Shown: positions 9,594-17,059 of the stretch, piece after piece
Layout of the letters: every line of letters begins with the position of its first letter
How positions within the stretch are numbered: the first letter of the stretch is position 1
Assembly: GCF_900106075.1 (NCBI RefSeq)
Contig: NZ_LT629794.1
Location: forward strand, 1,964,001 to 2,028,000
Source: Polaribacter sp. Hel1_33_78
Lineage (GTDB): Bacteria; Bacteroidota; Bacteroidia; Flavobacteriales; Flavobacteriaceae
Reading direction: 5' to 3'
DNA: 64,000 nucleotides
Notes under the pieces: model-generated
Databases searched by the model: none
What the model was told of the DNA's origin: nothing
Seen by the model: only the letters and a program-made list of their open reading frames with translations
Made by a program: the position numbers and the translations under genes

Positions 9594-9772
9594 AAAAGCC
9601 TACACTAGTTGGGTTTTTAAACTCCAAAATGACATTTATAGGACTAACTAACCGTTCAAGACTCCATTTAAATATTAAATAAATTCAATATTAATGGCAT
9701 GCTTTTGCAGTTAAGACTCATCCTTCATAATAGAATAGTGTTGAGTTTAATAAACAATTACTAACGTAGGCA
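9594..9772 (-). ncRNA. ssrS: 6S RNA, flavobacterial type
   Basis: The interval between rny and zapA folds, on the minus strand, into one long interrupted hairpin of about 180 nt. The closing stem is GCCTAC (5' end, near 9771) with GTAGGC (near 9600), then TAG/CTA. A second perfect stem is TTAAACTC/GAGTTTAA, followed by a large asymmetric bubble, then AGGA/TCCT and AACTG/CGGTT, and an AT-rich apical stem CCATT...AATGG. A run of seven T follows the 3' arm, giving an intrinsic terminator. This closing stem, central bubble and apical arm layout is that of 6S RNA, which binds housekeeping RNA polymerase and dampens transcription in stationary phase. Position behind zapA matches the location of 6S in many bacteria. 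No covariance search was possible. Confidence 0.75.
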
Positions 9773-9799
9773 GTGTGTTGTTAATGTATTTTAATGAAC

Positions 9800-10090
9800 T
9801 TACTTTAAATGAGAACTTACCAATTTAGTAAGTTCACTTATTTTTTCTATTTCTTCTTTTTTTGTGTGGTTTTTATCCAAAGATAATATTTCTAATTTAG
9901 ATGCAAATTGCAGCGCAGACATTGCTAAAACATCTTGTTTATCGCTAACGGCGTAATTTTGCTCATACATAGAAATTAGATTATTAATTGCTATTGCAGC
10001 TTTACGCATCCCCTCTTCTTCTTTAATGTTATTAACGCTTAAAGGATAAGTTCTGCCTGCAATTACAATATTAATCTTTAGTTTTTCCAC
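9800..10090 (-). CDS. zapA: cell division protein ZapA
   Basis: A 96-residue ZapA that bundles FtsZ filaments at the division ring. I choose the GTG start at 10090, giving (M)EKLKINIVIAGRTYPLSV, the normal N-terminus of the family; the upstream in-frame ATG at 10135 would add 15 unconserved residues and overlap the preceding gene by 32 bases. The N-terminal beta hairpin is followed by a helix with the typical EEGMRKAAIAINNLI and a C-terminal coiled coil ALQFASKLEILSL. It sits 13 bases behind a small coiled-coil gene on the same strand and just upstream of the 6S RNA, so all three may share a transcript. Confidence 0.88.
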   Translation of the reverse strand: MEKLKINIVIAGRTYPLSVNNIKEEEGMRKAAIAINNLISMYEQNYAVSDKQDVLAMSALQFASKLEILSLDKNHTKKEEIEKISELTKLVSSHLK

Positions 10091-10103
10091 AATGTAAAGA
10101 ACT

Positions 10104-10394
10104 TTATTCTTGTAACTGAATAATACACTTATCAATTTCTCTAATCAATGTATTTATTTTCAGTTTTGTATCTTTAGTATTTATACTACTGCCTTCAATA
10201 GTTTTAGCAATTTTCAGCATATCAAATTCTTTTTTTTGCGCTACTAAATTTTGCTCTTTTTCTAAAAGTTGATGTTGTAATTTTGTGTTATTTTGAAGCA
10301 ATATTTGATTTTCACTTTTTAAAAACTCATAATTAGAAAGTAGTATTTTTAACTTATCTTCCAGTAAATGAATTGCTTCTATCGTATTACTCAT
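10104..10394 (-). CDS. small coiled-coil protein upstream of zapA
   Basis: A 96-residue protein, predicted from heptads to be almost entirely coiled coil up to residue 65 (EAIHLLEDKLKILLSNYEFLKSEN and onward), with a short charged helical tail. No enzymatic motif is visible. Its position directly in front of zapA and its length resemble ZapB-like division proteins that link ZapA to the chromosome terminus, but sequence identity to ZapB is not apparent to me, so the role is inference from context. It begins an apparent three-part unit with zapA and 6S RNA. Confidence 0.7.
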   Translation of the reverse strand: MSNTIEAIHLLEDKLKILLSNYEFLKSENQILLQNNTKLQHQLLEKEQNLVAQKKEFDMLKIAKTIEGSSINTKDTKLKINTLIREIDKCIIQLQE

Positions 10395-10542
10395 CTTACA
10401 TTTTAGAATAATCTATCTCTACAAAGTTAACATTCTGTTTTATACTTTACAACATTTTATCACTTTTTTACTAATTCACTGAAATTAAACAAATTATAAA
10501 AACAATGATTTTCACTATTTTTACCGAAATAATAAATGCATT

Positions 10543-12246
10543 TTGAAAAAACTACTAGTTCCCTCCATTTTATTGCTTCATTTTTTATGTTTTTCTCAAG
10601 AAAAATATCCAAAGAATTATTTTATGAACCCTTTAGATATACCAATTCTTTTATCTGGTTCATTTGGTGAATTACGCAGCAATCATTTTCATGCAGGTTT
10701 AGATATTAAAACGCTAGGAAAGGAAGGCTTACATGTTTTTGCTGCGGCAAATGGTTATGTTTCCCGAATAAAAGTGCAGCAGTTTGGCTATGGAAAAGCG
10801 ATTTACATTACACATCCAAATGGATATACAACTGTCTATGGTCATCTAAGCAAATTTACTGATGCAATTGAACAATATGTAAAATCAATTCAATATAAGA
10901 AAGAAAATTATGCTACTGGAAACTTATATTTTAAAAAAGATAAATTCCCTATAAAAAAAGGAGAAATAATTGCTTATTCTGGTGATACTGGTGGCTCTGG
11001 AGGACCACATTTACATTATGAGATTAGAAATACTGCTACAGAACATGTTATAAACCCGCTCTTATTTGGCTTGAAAGTTGAAGACACAAAAGCTCCTGTT
11101 TTTCAAGCCCTCAAAGTGTATGCTTTAAGTTCAGATGCAAGAATCAACCAACAAAGAAAAAGCTACCAAATCCCCATTAAAAGTATTGGTAAAGGCAAAT
11201 ATACTGCTGGTAGAATTACTGCAAGTGCTCTGATTGGTTTTGGGGTTAGTGTTTTTGATCGATTTAACAAAGCACCAAATAAAAATGGAATCTATAGTTT
11301 AGAAATGCTGGTAAATGGTAAACGTTTTTACTATCATGATGTAGAAACTTTTTCATTTGCAGAAAGTAAATTTTTAAATTTACATATTGACTATGAACAT
11401 TTTAAAAAATACAAAAGACGATATCAAAAAACACATAAAGCAACTTCAAATGCTTTATCTACGTATGAAGACTTGATAAATAATGGGAAAATCAACATCC
11501 AAAAAAATTTAAACTATGCAATAGAAATTATTGCAAAAGATTTTGAAGGAAATCTAAGTTCCCTTAAAATTCCTGTTGCGGGAAAAGAAAGCAACGCTAT
11601 TTTCACGAAACAAAAAGATACAACAGCTTATAATGTGATTACTAAGAATTTTAATAAGTTCACACAACAAAATGTAACGGTTGCTTTTCCTAAAAACACT
11701 TTTTATGAAGATGTGTATTTAGATTTTAATGTTGATAAAGAAATCGCAAAAATTCATACACCAACAATTCCTTTAGATAAAAGTTTTACATTAACGTTTA
11801 ATGTTTCTAAGTATTCTGAAGCTGAAAAACAATCCTTATATATTGCAAACGTTGAATATCCAAAATACCCAAGATATCAATATACCAGAAAAAAAGACAG
11901 TACTTTTTTTATTACAACAAAAATTTTAGGCAATTACACCTTACTTTCAGACACTATAAAACCTACCATTAAATTGTTATACCTCCAAGATCAACAATGG
12001 ATTTCAAATGCTAAAACACTAAAAGTTAAAATTGCTGATATTGATTCTGGTATTAAAAACTACCGAGCAACTATTGATGGAGAATGGATTTTAATGCAAT
12101 ACAATCATAAAAAAAGAATTTTAACCTATAATTTTAGTGATAAAAAATTGGTTGGTAGCAAACATATCTTTAAAATTGTAGTCTCAGACAATGTAGGAAA
12201 TACGAATGAGCTTTCTGCAACGTTCTTTAAGAAACAAATAAACTAA
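10543..12246 (+). CDS. exported M23-family metallopeptidase (LytM domain)
   Basis: A 567-residue exported protein. It begins with TTG; an ATG seven bases upstream is out of frame. A signal peptide covers residues 1-18 (ends CFSQ). Residues 38-175 form the LytM/M23 domain: zinc ligands His50 and Asp54 in HFHAGLDIKT and the HxH pair His156/His158 in PHLHYE, all intact, so it should cut peptidoglycan cross-links or related peptides. The remaining 390 residues are beta-rich with no recognised catalytic site and may bind the wall or a partner. It lies 5 bases ahead of a TonB-receptor gene that starts with GTG, which suggests translational coupling and an envelope-related unit. Confidence 0.88.
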   Translation: MKKLLVPSILLLHFLCFSQEKYPKNYFMNPLDIPILLSGSFGELRSNHFHAGLDIKTLGKEGLHVFAAANGYVSRIKVQQFGYGKAIYITHPNGYTTVYGHLSKFTDAIEQYVKSIQYKKENYATGNLYFKKDKFPIKKGEIIAYSGDTGGSGGPHLHYEIRNTATEHVINPLLFGLKVEDTKAPVFQALKVYALSSDARINQQRKSYQIPIKSIGKGKYTAGRITASALIGFGVSVFDRFNKAPNKNGIYSLEMLVNGKRFYYHDVETFSFAESKFLNLHIDYEHFKKYKRRYQKTHKATSNALSTYEDLINNGKINIQKNLNYAIEIIAKDFEGNLSSLKIPVAGKESNAIFTKQKDTTAYNVITKNFNKFTQQNVTVAFPKNTFYEDVYLDFNVDKEIAKIHTPTIPLDKSFTLTFNVSKYSEAEKQSLYIANVEYPKYPRYQYTRKKDSTFFITTKILGNYTLLSDTIKPTIKLLYLQDQQWISNAKTLKVKIADIDSGIKNYRATIDGEWILMQYNHKKRILTYNFSDKKLVGSKHIFKIVVSDNVGNTNELSATFFKKQIN

Positions 12247-12251
12247 CTTTT

Positions 12252-14699
12252 GTGAAAAAAATATGCTTCTTTTTGTTACTATTACCAAGTTTTCTAGTAG
12301 CCCAAAAAACCACAATCTTAAAAGGTACTGTTAAAAATAATCAGAGAGCACCTATAGAAAAAGTGTCTATAAAGTTTGGAAATACTGGAACTGTAAGTGA
12401 CAAAGCTGGAAATTATCAACTAAGAATTCCTTTTAAAGAAGAAATTACTTTAGTCTTTAGTCACGTTTCTTATCGAACTTTTACAAAAAAATTTACTGCA
12501 AACAGCAGAAATACCGTTCGCTTCTCCCCTACTTTAACTTTAAAAACTGAACAACTAGATGAAATTATTATTAAAGATAATAGAAAAATAGCTTCAGGAA
12601 TTACCAATATTGATATTAAAAAAGCTAAAAATATTATTGGCCCAAACGCAGGTGTAGAAAACGTTTTAATGACTTTACCTGGGGTAAGTAATAACAACGA
12701 ATTAAGCACTCAATACAATGTTAGAGGTGGTAATTTTGATGAAAACCTTGTATATGTAAATGGAATTGAGATCTACAGACCTTTTCTAATTAGATCTGGT
12801 CAGCAAGAAGGTTTAAGTTTTATCAATTCGAATATGGTGCAAAATATTAATTTTTCTGCGGGTGGATTTCAAGCAAAATATGGCGATAAATTATCATCCG
12901 TTTTAGACATTACGTATAGAAAACCAAAAGAAACTGCCACCACCATAGATGCAAGTTTGCTAGGTGCAAGTGTAACTTTTGAAGGTCAGTTTTTTAAAAA
13001 TAAACTGAATACAATTACTGGTGTTCGATATAGAGACAATAGTTTATTTGTAAATAGCAAAAAAATTGAAACCAATTTTAGACCAAAATTTACAGACCTA
13101 CAAACCTTTTTAACCTATAAATTTTCAGAAAAATTTTCACTTAATTTTTTAGGTAACTTTTCTTTAAACAATTACGATTACCAACCATTATCAAGAAGAA
13201 CACGTTTTGGAACAGTAGCGAATCCATTAGAGTTGATAGTTTTTTATTCTGGACAAGAAAAAGATAAGTATTTAACAATGTTTGGCGCTTTATCTGCTGA
13301 TTATAAAGTAAATAAAAATTTTACTTTAACAACTACAGCTTCTAGATACAATACCCAAGAAGAAGAACATTTTGATATTGCTGCAGCGTATAGTTTAGGT
13401 GAAGTTGATGCCAATATTGGTTCTCAAAATTTTGGCGAAGTAAATTTTTCTCAAGGAATTGGCTCACAACTAAATCATGCACGTAATGATTTAGATGCTT
13501 TAATTTCTAATCTTCAAGTTAGAGGAACCATTAAAAAAGGGAAAAATCAATGGAATTTTGGAGCTAAATATCAAAAAGAAGAGATTAAAGATAGAATTAG
13601 AGAATGGGAAATTATTGACTCTTTAGGGTTTTCTATTAGACCTCCTTATCATGTAGCAAACGATCAACCATATGAGCCTTTTGAAGGAGAAATTACGCCG
13701 TATCAAAATATAAGAAAAGACAATAATGTTGCAATAAATAGAGTTTCTGGCTTTGCACAATTCAACCAACGTTCTTTTTGGAATGAGCATGAAATTTTTT
13801 ATAATATAGGTATTAGAGCTCATAATTGGTCTGTTACAGGAAATGGAATAAAATCTAAAAGTCAAACTATTATTAGTCCAAGAGCACAATTCTCTATCAA
13901 GCCAAATTGGCAAAAAGATATGTTGTTTAGAGTTTCTGGTGGTTTATATGCACAACCGCCATCGTATAGAGAATTAAGAAATTTTAATGGTGATATAAAT
14001 GTAGATGTAAAAGCACAAAAATCAATTCATTTTGTTGCAGGAATGGATTACAGTTTTCAAATGTGGGATAGACCTTTTAAACTGACGACAGAAGTTTATT
14101 TTAAAGATTTATCTGATGTTAATGCGTATTCGATTGATAACGTAAGAATACGTTATAGAGCTGATAATGTTACTACTGCTTTTGCAAACGGAATTGATGT
14201 ACGTTTAAATGGAGAGTTTGTGCCTGGAAGTGAAAGTTGGGTAAGTTTAGGATATCTAAAAACCGAAGAAAATATAAATAATAGAGGAGTTATTGCTAGG
14301 CCTTCTGATCAACGTATAAAATTTGGAATTTTGTTTCAAGATTACATGCCAAATTTACCTGATTTAAAAGTATACTTAAATTTAGTTTATAATACTGGAG
14401 TTCCTGGAGGTGCTCCTGCGTATTCAGATGTATATCAATTTCAAGAACGTTTAAGAGATTACAAAAGAGCAGATTTAGGTGTTTCTTACATTTTTGTGGA
14501 TGCCAGTAAAAAATATACTACCGGTTGGCTTTCTAAATTCAAAGAATTAACCGCTGGTTTAGAGCTCTTTAATATGTTTGATATTCAGAATTCAATAACA
14601 AATACGTGGGTAAGAGATGTATACTCTAAAACACAATTCGGAATACCTAATTACATGACCTCTAGAATTTTAAATTTTAAAGTTGGCATGAAATTTTAA
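12252..14699 (+). CDS. TonB-dependent receptor with carboxypeptidase-like N-terminal domain
   Basis: An 815-residue outer-membrane transporter using a GTG start. Residues 1-17 are a signal peptide (FLVAQ). Residues 20-105 form a CarboxypepD_reg-like domain (TILKGTVKNNQRAPIEKVSI), typical of Bacteroidota. The plug domain follows at about 120-230 (GVENVLMTLPGVSNN, QYNVRGGNFDENLVYVNG), and the barrel runs to the end, closing with ILNFKVGMKF whose terminal Phe is the usual outer-membrane signature. The substrate is not evident and there is no SusD partner, so glycan import is less likely than a small ligand such as a siderophore or peptide. It is probably co-transcribed with the M23 peptidase upstream. 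Confidence 0.9.
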   Translation: MKKICFFLLLLPSFLVAQKTTILKGTVKNNQRAPIEKVSIKFGNTGTVSDKAGNYQLRIPFKEEITLVFSHVSYRTFTKKFTANSRNTVRFSPTLTLKTEQLDEIIIKDNRKIASGITNIDIKKAKNIIGPNAGVENVLMTLPGVSNNNELSTQYNVRGGNFDENLVYVNGIEIYRPFLIRSGQQEGLSFINSNMVQNINFSAGGFQAKYGDKLSSVLDITYRKPKETATTIDASLLGASVTFEGQFFKNKLNTITGVRYRDNSLFVNSKKIETNFRPKFTDLQTFLTYKFSEKFSLNFLGNFSLNNYDYQPLSRRTRFGTVANPLELIVFYSGQEKDKYLTMFGALSADYKVNKNFTLTTTASRYNTQEEEHFDIAAAYSLGEVDANIGSQNFGEVNFSQGIGSQLNHARNDLDALISNLQVRGTIKKGKNQWNFGAKYQKEEIKDRIREWEIIDSLGFSIRPPYHVANDQPYEPFEGEITPYQNIRKDNNVAINRVSGFAQFNQRSFWNEHEIFYNIGIRAHNWSVTGNGIKSKSQTIISPRAQFSIKPNWQKDMLFRVSGGLYAQPPSYRELRNFNGDINVDVKAQKSIHFVAGMDYSFQMWDRPFKLTTEVYFKDLSDVNAYSIDNVRIRYRADNVTTAFANGIDVRLNGEFVPGSESWVSLGYLKTEENINNRGVIARPSDQRIKFGILFQDYMPNLPDLKVYLNLVYNTGVPGGAPAYSDVYQFQERLRDYKRADLGVSYIFVDASKKYTTGWLSKFKELTAGLELFNMFDIQNSITNTWVRDVYSKTQFGIPNYMTSRILNFKVGMKF

Positions 14700-14705
14700 A
14701 TATAA

Positions 14706-14733
14706 AAAAGAGTTAACTTTCATTAACTCTTTT
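14706..14733. terminator. bidirectional terminator, TonB receptor / bcp
   Basis: AAAAGAGTTAA and TTAACTCTTTT are perfect 11-base complements around a six-base loop, with A and T tracts on either side, serving two convergent genes. Confidence 0.85.
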
Positions 14734-14758
14734 GTATATTTCGATGTATGCAGAGATT

Positions 14759-15211
14759 TTAACCCAAAATCTGAGCAGCATGTGCTTTTGTTTTCACTTT
14801 TAAAATAATGTCTTCAATAACTCCATTTTCGTCAATAACAAAGGTAGTTCTGTGAATTCCGTCATATTCTTTTCCCATAAATTTCTTTGGTCCCCAAACA
14901 TTAAAAGCTTCTATAACAGCTTTATCTTCATCTGCTAACAAAGGAAATGGTAACTCGTGTTTATTTATCCAATTCTGTTGTCTTTTGGCAGAATCTGCAC
15001 TTACCCCTAAAACGTCATATCCTTTCGCTAAAAAAGTTTGATAATTATCTCTTAAATCACATGCTTCATTAGTACAGCCAGGCGTACTTGCCTTTGGATA
15101 AAAGAATAACACTAACTTTTTACCTGCGTAATCAGTTAGTTTAATTGTATTTCCAACATTGTCTTTTGCTTCAAATTGTGGAGCATTATCTCCTATTTTT
15201 AGTGATGTCAT
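14759..15211 (-). CDS. bcp: thioredoxin-dependent thiol peroxidase (peroxiredoxin Q)
   Basis: A 150-residue atypical two-cysteine peroxiredoxin that reduces hydrogen peroxide and organic hydroperoxides using thioredoxin. The peroxidatic Cys46 sits in PKASTPGCTNEACDLRD and the resolving Cys51 five residues on, the BCP/PrxQ subtype pattern. The active-site Thr43/Pro44 and the later conserved Arg (GIHRTTFVID) are present. Length matches the family. The gene stands alone, divergent from nth with a 134-base spacer full of AAAGTTT/AAACTTT repeats. Confidence 0.95.
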   Translation of the reverse strand: MTSLKIGDNAPQFEAKDNVGNTIKLTDYAGKKLVLFFYPKASTPGCTNEACDLRDNYQTFLAKGYDVLGVSADSAKRQQNWINKHELPFPLLADEDKAVIEAFNVWGPKKFMGKEYDGIHRTTFVIDENGVIEDIILKVKTKAHAAQILG

Positions 15212-15345
15212 ATTCTTAATAGTTTTTAAAGTTTAAAAGTACAAAGTTTATAAAGTTCTTTCAAGTTTATTCTTGAAAAAATAAATTTTTAAAACAGTCT
15301 ACTTTACTTTCAACTTTTTAACTTTACAACTTTATAACTCATTTT

Positions 15346-16005
15346 ATGACGAAGCAAGAAAAAGTTCAATTTGTAATTGACACACTTGAAGAAAAATATC
15401 CAGAAATTCCAATTCCTTTAGATCATAAAGATCCATATACTTTGTTAATTGCTGTTTTATTATCTGCACAATGTACAGATGTGAGAGTGAATAAAATAAC
15501 ACCTTTATTATTCGCTAAAGCGGATAATCCTTTTGACATGATAAAAATGTCTGTGGAAGAAATTAAGGCAATTATTAGACCTTGTGGATTATCGCCAATG
15601 AAAAGCAAAGGAATATATGGTTTATCGAAAATTTTGATTGAAAAATATAACGGAGAAGTTCCGCAAAGTTTTGAAGGTTTAGAAGAATTGCCTGCTGTTG
15701 GTCATAAAACGGCAAGTGTGGTTATGAGTCAAGCTTTTGGTATTCCGGCATTTCCTGTAGATACTCATATTCACAGATTACTATTTCGCTGGAATTTAAC
15801 AAACGGAAAAAATGTTACACAAACAGAAAAAGATGCAAAACGTTTGTTTCCAAAAGAATTGTGGAATGATTTGCACTTACAAATTATTTGGTATGGCAGA
15901 GAATACTCTCCTGCACGAGGGTGGAATTTAGACCAGGATATCATTACCAAAACCATTGGAAGAAAATCAGTTTTGGAGGAATATTATAAAAAAATAAAGC
16001 AATAA
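15346..16005 (+). CDS. nth: endonuclease III family DNA glycosylase/AP lyase lacking the Fe-S cluster cysteines
   Basis: A 219-residue base-excision repair glycosylase that removes oxidised pyrimidines and cuts the AP site. The helix-hairpin-helix LPAVGHKTASVV contains the Schiff-base Lys121, and Asp139 lies in FPVDTHIHR, at the same numbers (+1) as the E. coli enzyme. The C-terminus departs from the classic form: where C-x6-C-x2-C-x5-C should follow the YGRE segment, this protein reads YGREYSPARGWNLDQDIIT and has no cysteine at all from there on. It should therefore lack a [4Fe-4S] cluster while keeping the active site. The stop is followed by a strong hairpin shared with the convergent small ORF. 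Confidence 0.9.
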   Translation: MTKQEKVQFVIDTLEEKYPEIPIPLDHKDPYTLLIAVLLSAQCTDVRVNKITPLLFAKADNPFDMIKMSVEEIKAIIRPCGLSPMKSKGIYGLSKILIEKYNGEVPQSFEGLEELPAVGHKTASVVMSQAFGIPAFPVDTHIHRLLFRWNLTNGKNVTQTEKDAKRLFPKELWNDLHLQIIWYGREYSPARGWNLDQDIITKTIGRKSVLEEYYKKIKQ

Positions 16006-16035
16006 AAAAAGCCTCAACGTTAGTTGAAGCTTTTT
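16004..16035. terminator. bidirectional terminator after nth
   Basis: A-rich left arm AAAAAAAGC-C-TCAAC and right arm GTTGA-AGCTTTTT enclose a GTTA loop, with one bulged base. It can end both nth and the minus-strand genes facing it. Confidence 0.8.
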
Positions 16036-16041
16036 CCACTC

Positions 16042-16185
16042 TTAATTCAAATTCAATTCAATGAAATTTTTTGATTTAATTTTCGCAATAGTTAGCGATT
16101 TGGAAAAATTAATCAAAAATTGAACTGTTTCTTGTTTAGGTTGCATCTGTAAATTGGATGACTTTCTTGTGTAAAGTTTCATCAT
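16042..16185 (-). CDS. small 47-residue protein downstream of the ECF sigma gene
   Basis: A short frame with tandem ATG codons (16185 and 16182) encodes 47 residues beginning MMKLYTRKSSN and ending KNFIELNLN. It contains the central stretch PKQETVQFLINFSKSL, which I recall seeing in small hypothetical proteins of other Flavobacteriaceae, so I judge it real though unproven. It is basic, has no signal peptide or membrane helix, and carries no cysteine. It lies 57 bases behind the sigma factor gene on the same strand and ends just before a strong terminator, so it is probably the last gene of the sigma transcript. Function unknown. Confidence 0.6.
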   Translation of the reverse strand: MMKLYTRKSSNLQMQPKQETVQFLINFSKSLTIAKIKSKNFIELNLN

Positions 16186-16242
16186 ATATTTTATTTAATC
16201 TACTGGTTATAAAATATTAACGACACTTTTTTACTTTTATTA

Positions 16243-16830
16243 TTAGTTTACTAAAATAATTTCATGTTTTTCTATTAATTTTCTCATATTTATTAAAGCA
16301 TATCGCATTCTGCCCAATGCTGTATTAATACTAACACCAGTATTCTCGCTTATTTCTTTAAAACTCATGTCTTTATACATGCGCATTATTAAAACCTCTT
16401 TTTGTTCTTCTGGCAATTCTTTCACTAAATCTCTTACATCACTATAGATCTGCTCTTGGATAATTTTTTTTTCAGCATTCAAACTCCCATCACCTAAAAC
16501 AGAAAAAATATCAAATTCATCAGTATTTTTAAATGTTGGCATTCTATTAGATTTTCTAAAATGATCAATAACTAAATTATGAGAGATACGCATCACCCAA
16601 GGTAAAAATTTACCTTCTTCATTATAATTTCCTTTTTTCAGCGTTCTAATGACCTTAATGAAGGTATCCTGAAAAACATCTTCAGTAATATCTCTATCCT
16701 GAATTTTACTATAAATAAAGCTGTATAATCTTTGCTGATGTCTTTTAATTAGGATTTCTAAAGAAAATTCATTCCCTTCGATGTAACTCTTTACTAAATT
16801 GCTGTCTGTTTCTTTTTTATTACGCATCAT
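16243..16830 (-). CDS. RNA polymerase sigma factor, sigma-70/ECF family
   Basis: A 195-residue ECF-type sigma factor. Region 2 covers residues 15-85 (RHQQRLYSFIYSKIQDRDITEDVFQDTFIKVI, then FLPWVMRISHNLVIDHFRK), which melts the -10 element. Region 4 covers 125-185 with LVKELPEEQKEVLIMRMYKDMSFKEISENTGVSINTALGRMRYAL, the -35 binding helix-turn-helix. There is no neighbouring anti-sigma factor; only a 47-residue ORF follows on the same strand. Constitutive or differently controlled sigma factors of this kind are widespread in flavobacteria. The target regulon is unknown. Confidence 0.92.
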   Translation of the reverse strand: MMRNKKETDSNLVKSYIEGNEFSLEILIKRHQQRLYSFIYSKIQDRDITEDVFQDTFIKVIRTLKKGNYNEEGKFLPWVMRISHNLVIDHFRKSNRMPTFKNTDEFDIFSVLGDGSLNAEKKIIQEQIYSDVRDLVKELPEEQKEVLIMRMYKDMSFKEISENTGVSINTALGRMRYALINMRKLIEKHEIILVN

Positions 16831-17059
16831 AACTACTTTTTTGAAGAAAGAAAAGTATCTCTCTTATTTATTATTTATCAATAATTTAAAAGTAATTTTT
16901 AGCTATATGCGTTTTTTAAGAAGGTTATTATAACCTCAAATATAAAGGTTATTTTTAAATTTTACAACTATTTTTACAAATACTTTAACAAATTCAATGC
17001 TATTATTATTTTAAATTCGATGAAAATAGTGGTATTTTTATAGCATATTTTAAGATTAA

